Shown here in pieces: positions 35,096 to 46,599 of a stretch of DNA of 64,000 nt. The notes beneath the pieces were generated by a model. That model was not told the origin of the DNA and made no database searches. It saw only the letters and a list, made by a program, of their open reading frames with translations. The stretch covers positions 4,646,746 through 4,710,745 of the forward strand of contig OZ025222.1 in NCBI GenBank assembly GCA_964019055.1, read 5' to 3'. The DNA is from Anthopleura xanthogrammica. Lineage: Eukaryota > Cnidaria > Anthozoa > Actiniaria > Actiniidae. Made by a program: the position numbers and the translations under genes. The first letter of the stretch is position 1; each line of letters opens with the position of its first letter.

Positions 35096-36990
35096 GACTT
35101 CACTGGACTTTCAGTCGTATCAACACATCAATTTCCGATAACACTTGTTCTGTCTCCTCCCCACTAGCGTATGTTTTGTATTTTATGCCGCATACGTTTC
35201 GTGATGATTTTTGTCTGTAATGAAATTCCGCGCATATCCAAGACGTGCTAGCGCTTTTCCTGAATTTCAAAAATGATTTCTCGGCATCGCGTGGACAAAA
35301 ATGTTCTCTAAAACATCAAATGAAAGGAAATCAAATAATTTATTGGAGAATCGGATCGATTTCTGGGGCTAAATTAAATTTTCCAATCAGTTTGTTATTT
35401 CGGAGATATGAAGCTGAAAGTACGTAATTATATAAAAGGTTCAGTGTAAAAATTTGGAGGCGCTGTTGCACACCTTCCCATATATATGATATATACATAG
35501 GGAGAGCGAGGCAAATTTTCAAACGGCTCAAGACTCCTCAACAAAACAATTTCATGCCAATATTTTATTACCAAAATGTTCCTCTGAGACTTTCTTAAGG
35601 ATCATATAGCAATTTAAGTCCTCCTGAAAGCATATTTTCAAACCATATGAAATTTTAATCGTAACAGCATACTAGTCTACGCTTGGGCTTCCTGTGATTC
35701 AGGGAGATTGAGGCACTAGTTCTCGTTTCCAGTCCTTTTCAGCACAGGAACCCATAAAAAAGGAGCTCGCGATTCATTTACAATAAATAAATGGTTGTAC
35801 CATCCGTCGAGTCTGTCTATCGAGGTAGTTTAAAATTTGGAACAACAGATTTAGCTGCGGAAACACGAAACGATTTTTAATGCGACGTCACAAAAGATTA
35901 AACATCGCATCGCATGATTGACACAAAGTGTTTGGCGTTTTTCTCTTGCATCCACTAGCGCCGCAAAGGTGGTCACACGTTATTGCGACGTCGCATGTAA
36001 AATTGCCTCTTCATTCCCGATCAAATCCTCGAAGAAGCCAGAGTTAACGCTTTAATAGCGTCTAGTTTACGATATCAAGCTCAACCTCATCCAATAGTTG
36101 TTTTTATCGTCCAAATTATTTTTCCCACGTTTTGATTGTTCGAGATAACTGCAAATAACTGTCTACTAATAAAGGTCTGCTCATGCGCAGTAACGTTGCA
36201 ACGTCAAAAGCTTGATTACCGGTGAAGTTATGATTTTTTTTGTGGAAGATTGGTTTGCGCTTCTTTTTCTTCAAAAAGTTTTTGATACGCTTGCGTTTAA
36301 TCAAGAAAATCTCGAAAACGACCTCGGGACACCCCCTCACTTTACAGATTGGAAATCAGTATTAAATTTGGGTTGAAAAGATTGTGGATTTAAAACTTTT
36401 TCATGGATTTTGTCTATAGTAGGCAGCCATCTTAATTACATCACTTTCGCCACAAAATGCCAAGATATGGCATGGCTCCGCCACCTAGCTATGCCGAAAG
36501 GGTTGTTTTGGCGGGAAAACTTCCCGCTGTATCCACCTATATCCACAGGAACCCCATGAATATAAGCCAACGATAGACCCATTTACTTGTTGCATACGGC
36601 TTTTCATTTACACAGTAATTGCAAGAACGTAATTGTCATACAAAAATAACAAATAGGGATTAATTATTTTTCCAAAACAGGTGTAATTATTTCACTGTTT
36701 TGAAGGTATAGACTGACATTTTTGAGATAATCTTGTTGGTATATACTAAAACAGTTATATTCTCATTAATCTAGGGGGATTAAGAATCAAAATAAAATTT
36801 AAAAAAATTCTAATGAAGTCCTAAGTTTGTTTTGTTACATTTTATTTTTATATGACGATGTTCCTGCAGTGTATCTATCCCAATATGTAATAAAATTTAG
36901 TTTTCCTCGCACTGCATCGTATATTTCATAATTCCCTGTCTCTTAGCAAAAATAGCATAAAAAATAGGGAGTATGCTTGTTGTTCTTTTT
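35096..36990. other. gene-free interval
   Basis: No exon with splice support was found. A short ORF at 36457-36576 encodes 39 aa starting MPRYGMAPPPSYAERV, with a PPxY motif, but nothing else supports it. The rest is AT-rich sequence without recognised repeats. Confidence 0.5.
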
Positions 36991-36997
36991 CCTCCAG

Positions 36998-37039
36998 CTC
37001 CACTCAATCAAGGGTCAAAGACGTTCCACGAAGATATTG
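36998..37039 (+). other. candidate 42-nt micro-exon
   Basis: A strong acceptor (TGTTCTTTTTCCTCCAG) and donor (GTATGT) enclose 42 nt that read PLNQGSKTFHEDI in one frame. No neighbouring exons were identified on the plus strand. Confidence 0.25.
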
Positions 37040-37316
37040 GTATGTTTTTTATTCTTATTAAACAGACAGAAAACACTATAGTTTGTTTCGCTTCATTTTT
37101 CAGACAGCATATGATTCCTGTTATGTTCCAGTCTCTGTTTTTCTTGTCTCTTTTCGTATTTTGTTTGACTGAGTGAGGATTAAAGCCGAGTTATGAAATC
37201 CCAGGCCAGTGTGGGGTTAGAAACAAAAGAAAAATATTTTCCTCTCGTCCTCCTCTGGGATATTATACTAGCTACTAATCCTCACTTGGCCAAATAGACC
37301 CTTTCAGCTTTGTCAT

Positions 37317-37455
37317 GTTTTCCCATTTTAGACCATGTCATTCCCTTGAGTATTATTTGTTTAATGGCTGTGCATGAGGACATATGAATATGGATACAAC
37401 TCAAACAAAGAATCTTATACTCAAGAGAATGACAAATGGTCTAAAATGGGAAAAC
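37317..37455. mobile_element. MITE with about 35-bp inverted ends
   Basis: The left end beginning GTTTTCCCATTTTAGACCAT is the inverse of the right end finishing GGTCTAAAATGGGAAAAC. A partial copy lies at 3950-4090. The rest of 37040-38400 shows no supported gene. Confidence 0.82.
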
Positions 37456-38411
37456 ATTACACCAAGGGTCAAATAGTCTGTTAACCAAAGCCAACATCAA
37501 ACTGCGACCAAGAGAAATAGTCACAATAGGCCATTTACTTCCACTAGCAGACAGACTTTCTTGTACAAAAAATGTGTATCATTACTCACAAAGCATTATG
37601 AGAATCTGAGTACTGTTGGCCTTTCTCGATAGTTATGCATTTAGTTTCTTAGCCTCACACTCAAGCACCTATGACCACATTAATTTTAATGTCTTCACAT
37701 ACTTCTATGCACAGGCTTTTTGCTGCCAAACAAGCTTTTTCAGGCCTTATTTGATATAACCAGCTAGCTTTGCATCAGATAGCCCGTGCAAACACATTAA
37801 ATGTTGGTTAAAGTTGCATAAACGTCAGGCTCTCGACTTCATGCATAAATATTAAGAAAGGCCTGTTTTCAATTTGTAAACAGCTCTGGTAGTGATTGTA
37901 AAATCATACCATCAAGAAACAGCCTATTCATCAAATCAATCACTGCAGGAGCACTACACTGATTAAATCAGAAATTCTCCCAGGTTACCTTCTTATTCTA
38001 TATAAGTATTAACTAGGAGAATATAAGGACTGACCAGTAAAGGCATCCTGCAATCACCCAATTATTTTGAAGTTATGAACCAGTAAAAAGTGGATATCTC
38101 AGATAATAAAGTTCATGTCAATATGATAAGATATTTTGATACTCCTAGACTTACACCAAGTTTTTCTAAAATATTTCAATTTTACTTGTATTTTCTTTAA
38201 TTGGAACTGTTCTGTTTCTGTAACTATCATAGGTCTTAGTCAGTTCATTTTTTGGCTTCAATCAATCAAACTTTTTATATATAAGTGATATAATCTTGAT
38301 ACACAATACACCAAAACATTTGATGACTTTAGCATCCTATGTATGCAGAAACATGAAAATTCTAATGGTTCGAGTGGACTCAATAAACCCATTTAAGCTA
38401 AATAGTACCCT

Positions 38412-38725
38412 TTAGAGTGGTTCTCATTAACCCATGAAACAAAGTGTGTTTATTAAAGTGTAATAGTCAGATAAACACAATAGAAAACAAAAGAATTAGA
38501 GTGAAGTAATGCATAATACACTAAAGTGTATTTCACGGGTTTATGAGGATCACTCTAATGTGAATATTAGAGCGAAATCACTAAACTTGTGAATTGCAGT
38601 AGATATTAGACTTGTATATACTTTAGTAGAACCTAATTCCATTGTTTTCTTTCATGTCTATTTCACTATTACACTTTTTAAAACAAGCAATTTTTATTTC
38701 ACAGGTTTAGTGATTTCACTCTACA
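38412..38725. mobile_element. two adjacent imperfect-TIR MITEs
   Basis: One pair of ends is at about 38414-38440 (AGAGTGGTTCTCATTAACCC) and 38531-38556. A second is at about 38569-38593 (AGAGCGAAATCACTAAACTT) and 38697-38721. Both are short, AT-rich and non-coding. Confidence 0.6.
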
Positions 38726-38966
38726 CACTACTTGGTTCTTATTAGTTTTAGTAGTTTTTATGGGTTTATTGTTTGCACTCTAACTTGAAGCAAATCTATA
38801 CCAAATGTTCACTTACACAAGAATGATTTTCTGGAAATTTAGAGGACCAATGCGTATTTATATATATATATATATATAATGACTGTATATTGTTTTTGTT
38901 CACCAGTCATGGCTTTATATAATTATAAAATTAAAGAATTTTTTTGCATTTGAAGAAATAAACGTA

Positions 38967-41900
38967 TTACACGATTACACCTATTGCAACAAATGGTTGC
39001 GGTTGATAAGGTGGAGGAAGGTCACCAGCACGTAAGCTTTCAGTCTCATCTAAAACAGCACTATATGGAGGAGGAGGAACATTGCCCTCAAAGAAACCAG
39101 ATACAGTTTGTCGAGCTTCATGTATAACATACATATGTCTATGACGATTGCGTCGTCCATTACGACGCAAGCTTCTACGAGTTCTTTGAGATGTCCGGCA
39201 AGGACTTATTTGTAATCTAATAGGAGGTCTTTCAACTGTAGAATGTCTCTGACGACGTAGTAGAGAAGTGTGCCGCACAACACTAAATACTACTAGTATG
39301 ATGAGGAATAAACACGTACAAACAGTTGCCACAACGACAAATGTATAAGGAAGGAAGTTGGAGGATGCTTCTATTTTCTCAATATTTGCTGCAGCTGTAG
39401 AGTTTATAACATGACTAGTATGTGTACTGGTAGTCTCTGAAAAAAAAAGAAAGAAAAAATTTTACATACACACTTTTTTAATTGTTCTCTTATTATATAT
39501 CATTTTGCTCATCATCTCGGGGGAAAACCTGGGGGGAGGGTTGTGGGGTTGCTGATAGTGAGAGAATGATGGCTAACTATAATAATTATTATTGGACCTT
39601 ACATTCTCTTCCATTGCAATCATAAAACCCTCTGTTAAAAAATACCCTGGATGTGCTACTGTTATCTGATTGAACCAATCATGCACAAAAAAGCATGTTG
39701 TTTTCAAGCCAATCACATCTAAATGCCGAGCCCCCTGCTTGTCACATCAAGTGGAGGAATATATTACATTCATTTCAGAATTTCATTATAGTATCAAAAA
39801 ACAAGCTTCAAACTCCATTGCTCAGTGTTAGCTCGATAGCATGTATTATATTCTTAGTATTAGTAACATCCCATGGTAATGAGACGAGAAATGCAAAGAC
39901 CCTTTTCAAATATGGAGTCTATGACGTCAAACGAGGAGCCCGAGAATATCCTGGTTGTTATGAGGGATAATGATTGTGTTTTGAAATCTGGGGCATTCCA
40001 GTCCCAGATGCTGCTAGTGGAAATCATTGGGTTTCAACATACAGGACATTCTCAGAATCCTTGTTTGACGTCTTACATGCCATATTCGAAAAGGGTCTAT
40101 ACAAATGAGCAATTGAATACAATTGCTTTAAAATTCTACTGGTTGTGCTCTCCATGCTAAATTTGTTATGCTCAATCAAGGCTAAGACAGAGCAATAGAT
40201 AAAGAATTTGAAACTGGAGTATCTAATGAAAACATTCACTTATAATGTTATCATTTAGTGCCAACATGAGCAACTGTGGTGTCAAACAGTTTTTAATAGA
40301 TAACTTCTTTCATGTTTTCAACACTTTTAGTACAAGACAGTACAAAAAAAAAACACCATTGCAGCCTTGTTTTTTAAATAATTAGTCCATAACTTCTTTA
40401 TAGAGTACAAACAGTATATCCCTGAAACATTAGTTATTACTAAATAGTACAATTTTTGCAAATTCTATTGTTTTCTATTGTTTAATTGGCACTATGTTGT
40501 ACTATTTAGTAATTGTATTTCACAGATAATACTGTTTGCACTCTAGTATATTTTTGATAATGTAATACCATGGACATTGTGATAAGATATAATGATTTTA
40601 TAAACTAAATTCTGATTACAATAATCCAGTTAAGTAAGAGGTTCTTGATAACCTGCACATTATCAAAGCTTGTATGCCAAGATAAGATGTAATGAATAAA
40701 TTAATTACCAATCATCTGTCAAATTCAAGTGCCTCAGACCCTTGACACTCAAGAGAGTATCGAGTTCCTGTTCACCAATATCATATTTGATACATTATTT
40801 CTGAATTTCTTGATGATTTTCCATCAAATCAAATTATCATTTGTGTAAACTTGTGTGTAAGGTTTCTCTCGTGATTCCATATATTTTTTTCCAGGTTCTC
40901 TGGTTTTCCTCCCTCCACATTTATCTAACATGCTTAATTCCAATTCCATCTGTGAGTTAGCCATATCCTGAGGTAGATCAGCCCTGAGGTTGTTTCAGGG
41001 TTTGATCTGTGAGTTAGCCATGCCCTGATTTAGAGTGATAAAATTTGACGGTTTTGAAGGACAGCTACTACTGTAGTTAGAACCATATGCAAGGGATGAA
41101 TTTCAGTCCATGGTTTATTGTTGGACAAAAGTGTTTAAGATAGCTGATCAAAGCTAGATAAAAACCTTTAGACATTGTTCCTAACTTTGTACATACAGTA
41201 TAAAGCCATAGCCAACAAATGGACAGTGGTCCGGTCTTCTCTGACAATAAATAATTTTTACAATAAGGGAAAATGGTTCTGACGGTAAAAACTGTTCTGG
41301 TTATAACTGGACTAACCATACTGGTAGCTATAGCCCTGTATATCGTGAGAAGGAAAAAGCAGCTTCACCCTCATAAGTAGTTTATGGTCTGTTGATGAAT
41401 ACTTAGAATCCATTCAAAACTTACACCCACACTCATAATCATTAAACCAAGACAAGAAGCCAAAATTTGAGATATCTCGATCTTGAGCTTTTGCCAATCA
41501 AATGGTAGCATTTAGTCTAGAGGCAAGGGCTTACAAAATGTATCAAGCGCACTGAAAATAGTAGAATCTGCAAATAGGAAAGTAAGTTGATTTTTGATTG
41601 ACAGAAGCCACAGACTAGCCATTTACATCCTCTAGGTTGATAATAATGATACTACATGATTTATAGTTCAGCATTGATTTTAATTCAATGGAACATTCAT
41701 CTATTTGCACTACTTTCAATTTTATCTAAGAATCTTACAAGTTATAAACCCCTTGCACCTGATGTCAAAGCAGCTCAATTTGGAGGACAAAACAAAAGAA
41801 TTTCAATCTCCTGAGAATTGAAAACCTATTGTTTTATTCTCCAAATTGAGTGATATTCTGACGTGCTATTGTGCTGATCATCACAATATTCCAGATATGT

Positions 41901-44900
41901 AGATAACCAAGGATCGTTGGGATTCCAATCCCTAATTCATGATTCTACAAGTTATCCTAAGGTACCAAGAAATTGTGTCTAATGCAGTACTAAACTCAAA
42001 ATCTTGGGACCAACAAAAGAGCCCCAATTTGCCCAAACCTGTAGACCCCAAATAGACCCATGTAGAGTGATAAAATCTGTAAGCAGTTCATGCTATCCAA
42101 AACTTAATCAGTATCCTTTTCCAACAAAGGAACCTATTCATGGTTGCACCATATACCAAACGTGTGTGGCTGACCCTTGTTTGCTATTTTTGAATGCCCA
42201 TGAGTGGTTGACTGCATGAGGTCTTGTCATGAAATACATTAGCTCTGCTATTTCTGAGTATCTGTTACCTTCACCTTAACTTATTTATTGTTTTACATCA
42301 AAAGGTAATAATATATTCTTGTTGTTGTTATATTTTCATTTGATGTTTGCCAGAGTTAAATATATTCTTTTTCTAATTTAAATTACCTTCTTCAAAAATC
42401 TTTCTGCGATTCTCAATATTCTGCAAACTCTGTAGTTGCAACTTAGTTTCCCATTGGAATTTGTTTTTTCACTGCCGCCAGCCAAAAATATAAAAGGTAC
42501 ATGTATTGACTGATAAATTTTGATAAACAGAAGCATAAAACCAATTTCACAACAAGCCATTGAAATGTCTGAGTTGTAGAATATTGAGAATCACAGTAAT
42601 TGTTATCCATAGGTTGAGGAGCGGATCTTAAAATGAGGTGGTTAAGTTTTGTCAAATGCCCAAAAATTGAGGGGGAGGTGGGCCTTCTTAGCTCCCTCAA
42701 TGGTCAAAATGAAAAGTTGTGGATAACTAAAGCCTTAACATCCCACTCTCTGTTATATTAGCTGTCGAAGTTATTGAATGTATAACTACATAAGGCTATA
42801 TTGGTTACATACCTGGCTTTTTATCCAAAATTTCCAAAATTTTAGAATAATTAACAAAGAAACATCTTCTATGTTCATCCAGAATGCTTTCTGATAAAGT
42901 ATACGAAGGATGCTTCATGACGTGACATCCCCGAAGACCTTCCAGACACTGTCGTAATTTTTTTACTTCTTCACAAATTTGAGTAGCATTTCCATCAAAT
43001 TGCTCATAACATGATCTTGCTAATGACTCATTACACTTCTTTTTGCCTGAAAAAATACATGAAAGTTCATGAAAAAGCATGTTTTGTGACCAGTCCAATA
43101 CACAAACAAAGTATCAATGTACTTGATTGGTATATTGCATTACTGGATAATTACTGAATATGGATTCAGTTTGATTCAGCGCAGGTGGCATACAGTAGAT
43201 AATGTGAGCAATTCAGGTTTCCTTATACATAACATTTTGGCAAGAAACCAAAAAAAAAATTGGGAAATTCCATGCTGTTCCATGTTAAGATAACAGCCCT
43301 TTACTACCAACTTCCCATTATTCAGGGTCCCCCTTCACTTTTTATGTGAAGTGTGAATGGCTGATTTATTTTTATGAGAAATGTGATTTAAGATTTAAGA
43401 TCTTTTTATGTGTACATGCACATGAAAGTGGCTTTTGAATTTTGGGTGAACAAGAAAGAGATTTTGTAATTGTCCATGACTTGATTTATTTTCATGTGAA
43501 ATGCGATTTAAAATTTAAGATCTTTTTACGTGTACATGCACATGAAAGTGGCTTTTGAATTTTGGGTGAATATGAAAGAGATTTTGTAATTATCCGTGAC
43601 GCATGAATAGACCACATATTTTAATGTTATTATATTTTGCAATAGGGGACCATGATGATTACTTGACTACAATTAATTTAGTATACACTGTGTATTGCAT
43701 ACAGTATCACAAGACAACCTTATTAATATGTTAGATAACTATAGAAAAATATACATACCCTGCGAGCAAAGGTTTTTTTCTCAGACCTCGAACAAGTTGC
43801 TCTCCTGGGGAGTTGGAGAAAAACCTACTCGCAGGATAATATATGCATGGCTCTAAGGTTAAATTATAATGTACACTTTTAATCATTCCCATCTGGGATA
43901 CGGGTGTTCTGATTCAGGGATAACTGCTTGTGCTCATATTATTTCTACTGTTTACCTACGGTTAGCACTTTTGAATCGGAATCCCTACTATCATATGATA
44001 GCTTATGACTTTTTTTGCAATTTCCTTAAAGATTAGACTGTTTGGTGTCTTGGAAGTTGCATATAAATGACCAAAGCCTTTAAAAGTGTTCAGCTGTTTG
44101 TTGATGATGATGGAAAGATGGACAAAATATGTGTTGATAACACAGGAGGAAGGAAAGCCCTCGAACTATTTCCTTTGTGGATAACCCGAATAATGTCCAG
44201 TTCAAATGCTAAGCCACTCAATGCCAGATCAAAATTCCATATACTGTTATTTCTCTTACAATATTGGTGCTGCAAATTCGAACGGAATCTTAGAGCCAGT
44301 TACTGGAGCAATTTTTATACTACAAGATGAGTCCCAAAAAGACCTTTATCAGGGTTGCAAAATCTTACAAGGCCTTGGAAATGAGGGCAACAATTTTAGA
44401 AAACGAGTTTGGGCTTATAAATGAGCAAATAAATTTTTAAACAAAAATGAATAAGTATTGTTTGCTTGAAAACAAAATTTGCTTCACAAAATAGTATATA
44501 TATTTATCTTTGATTTTGTGACCAACCATGTTTGAATTTGCAAACAACGGTGTACTCAATCTTTTAAAGCAATAAACAGCTGTGACCAGAAGGAAATACT
44601 TCACATTTGTGCCAAAAAATATATAGAAGAGTACTAACCTTTTTCACCATCAATACACGAGGCATGGGCGTGTAGTTTGAAACTCAATACCCTGTAAGCA
44701 AAACGAAGCATGTTCTGGCTCGAGTGCTCACAGTCTGATTGCTTTAGCAAGCATTCTTTCAACTTTACTACCTCACCACACAGAGGTGTAGTATTTTCGT
44801 CGAAGCTCTCTTTGCATTGTAGTAAGATCTTTTCTGAACAGTTGCCTTCAGTTACACACTCTTAAAATAAGAAAAGAAGTGAAAATTCGATTAGAAATTG

Positions 44901-46573
44901 TATTAACATATGTACATAAATACTGCATAGAAAAATTAAAGCAGTCTGATTTGGAGGGTTTACAATTAAGAATTGCTTTTAGTCTCGCAACCAAGACAAA
45001 TAAACGATGTTCGAGTAATAATATGAAGTAAAATACTTGTTTGTAACAAAACAATTTGTTATTAAGGAAATTCCAGCAGTTGAATATAGGGATTTTTGAA
45101 GGGATTAAAAGTCGTCGAACGGGTTCAAGAAGATGGTTAAGTGTAGATAACAGAGTCAAATTAACACCGCAGATGCAAAACAAAACAAAACCACCAAATA
45201 CCTCGTGCTGAATTTGTTCTTATCAATCATTTGTTTTCTAACCAAGAGAGACTAAAGACGTATAAATAACGATAAGAAAAATCGGCATAGCGTTCAAAGG
45301 TCACATAGTATTACTGTGTGCGGAGGTTAGAAGACACAGAAATGATAATAATTATGTAGAATGCCCAATGTGTGGCTAAAACAAGAACAGACCCAAATGA
45401 CAAAAGATCGTTCAATCACACAACCCTAACAAGCCTCATGAAGACCTTATGTTTTAATGGGATTCTGGAAGTTCGAAATAAAGAAGCTAGTTTGGTGTTT
45501 TGATCATCAAATGGCATCATGGCATTGCTCGTTGAAAGTAAAATTCTAAATTATAATTCGCCGACTCGAAGGAGATGTATTGTTTGTATGTCTGTTATTG
45601 TTTGCCCGACGTTGATCGATCGATCGGGTTGCGGGTTGTTTTCACGCGAAGCATGATTCAATGTGTTATTATTCCCAATAAAAATCAAAGCGAACCCTAA
45701 AATGAGAACGAATCTTCGAAATGTCATCTCGCGATCGTGCGCGACACGAAAAAGACAGCTTCGATTTGAAGCTTTTTCTTTCGTTGACAATAAATCGCGA
45801 TGAATATTTTCATTCGAAGCTCCTTTTCTCGTATGCGTAACAAATAGGATTTCATTAAAATCTCCCAGAGAGAAAAACATCTAATATGTATGTTGTTTAT
45901 AACTTAAATCACGAAAGAATTCAAGCAGCGAGTAATGATGAGAGTTGCGTATCGAACGCCTATCTTTTTAACAACAAATCTGACATTTTCAAAGCAGTGT
46001 TTAGATCATCAAGCTCAGATTCAAGTCGGCAAAGTGCTTCTTTGAGTCAGCTACCCTCTTGACTCGGTCGATATCATCTCGCGAACGTATTAGGCTTAAA
46101 TAAGAAGCTCAAACTATTGCTGTTTTGGTTGGCTTTTCACGCAAAAATCCGATCAACTGAAAACACTGCCAAACAGTTTAGGGACAAAAAGCGATTTCTC
46201 TGGCTTCTATTATAGAGTTTCGCTTTGATTTGCTGGCTTTGGGCTTTACAAGGGCTAATAAACTTTAAGCATTTAACCTCGGAAGACATAAGTCGGTAGA
46301 AAAAGCGATAAACGTGCTAAAACCACGAATATTTCAGGAAACTTGAAGACTGTAAGCGGCTTTTGGTCAAATTTCAAGAGTTCTGACTCCATTCCGTTTT
46401 ACCCCAAAATAACGCTTTTCTGACGTACAATTTCGAGCCGTTTCCAATATTATAACGTCTTTTGGCTATGATAAACTCATAAGGGATTGTACTAGGATTG
46501 TATACTCACCCACAGTCGAGAAAATACTAAATAAAACGACAATACTGGCCGAGAACCATTTCACAGAAGCCAT
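38967..46573 (-). CDS. single-pass membrane protein with two Cys modules and two PPxY motifs (329 aa)
   Basis: Four minus-strand exons: 46510-46573, 44639-44860, 42813-43046 and 38967-39436. All introns are phase 1 and the total is 990 nt. Exon 1 encodes a signal peptide (MASVKWFSASIVVLFSIFST). Exons 2 and 3 each encode one copy of a six-cysteine module, C-x7-C-x11-C-x8-C-x6-C-x20/24-C, with shared words such as ESFDENTTPLC and EQFDGNATQIC, so one arose from the other by exon duplication. Exon 4 encodes a Thr/Ser stalk, a membrane helix at about 205-227 (FVVVATVCTCLFLIILVVF), an Arg-rich juxtamembrane region, and a tail with PPPPY at 294-298 and PPPY at 314-317. Known: PPxY binds WW domains such as those of NEDD4-family ligases. 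The module resembles nematode T20D4.11/DUF19-like cysteine domains only by spacing. A receptor-like role is inference. Confidence 0.85.
39898..40102. mobile_element. MITE with imperfect inverted ends (AGACCCTTTTC)
   Basis: The left end AGACCCTTTTCAAATATGGA pairs with the right end finishing CCATATTCGAAAAGGGTCT, extending about 55 bp with mismatches. It lies in the last intron of the PPxY membrane-protein gene. Confidence 0.75.
40850..40960 (+). repeat. SINE-like tail fragment
   Basis: A CAGGTTCTCTGGTTTTCCTC segment and a following CCTCC stretch match the tail of the SINE-like elements at 8535-8800 and 9950-10110. The tRNA-like head is not preserved. Confidence 0.5.
41273..41380 (+). CDS. candidate 35-aa single-pass membrane microprotein
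   Basis: The ORF has an in-frame TAA nine bases upstream and a strong Kozak context (A at -3, G at +4). It encodes MVLTVKTVLVITGLTILVAI, then ALYIVRRKKQLHPHK and a stop. Residues 5-24 form a clear hydrophobic helix and RRKK makes a stop-transfer signal, so an N-out/C-in single-pass protein is predicted. It lies antisense in the last intron of the PPxY membrane-protein gene. There is no splice, transcript or homology evidence here, and a chance ORF cannot be excluded. Confidence 0.35.
   Translation: MVLTVKTVLVITGLTILVAIALYIVRRKKQLHPHK
43358..43597. repeat. tandem duplication, two copies of about 120 bp
   Basis: Two direct copies (about 43358-43477 and 43482-43597) share the stretch containing ACATGCACATGAAAGTGGCT with few differences. 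They lie in intron 2 of the PPxY membrane-protein gene. Confidence 0.88.
43757..43838. mobile_element. short hairpin MITE (CCTGCGAG ends)
   Basis: CCTGCGAGCAAAGGTTTTTT and the inverse ending CCTACTCGCAGG form arms of about 24 bp around a 35-bp centre. Confidence 0.8.
44067..44424 (+). pseudogene. frameshifted ORF of unknown family
   Basis: One frame starting at 44067 encodes MTKAFKSVQLFVDDDGKMDK and continues to about 44235. A second frame continues with NIGAANSNGILEPVTGAIFI and ends RKRVWAYK at a TAA (44424). Together they would form about 120 residues of protein-like composition interrupted by one frameshift. No introns are seen and an AATAAA follows at about 44427, consistent with a retrocopy or a mobile-element gene remnant. 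The family was not recognised. It lies antisense in intron 2 of the PPxY membrane-protein gene, which continues on both sides. Confidence 0.4.
45551..45727 (-). other. candidate small secreted peptide ORF (58 aa)
   Basis: The ORF begins MTFRRFVLILGFALIFIGNN, a signal-peptide-like start with a basic n-region and a hydrophobic core, followed by a polar tail ending LLRVGEL. It lies in intron 1 of the PPxY membrane-protein gene on the same strand, so it could be an alternative first exon, but no in-frame donor joining exon 44639-44860 was found. It extends upstream without a stop to 45880. Confidence 0.25.
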
Positions 46574-46599
46574 CTCTTCATCTCTGCTAACAAGAACCC

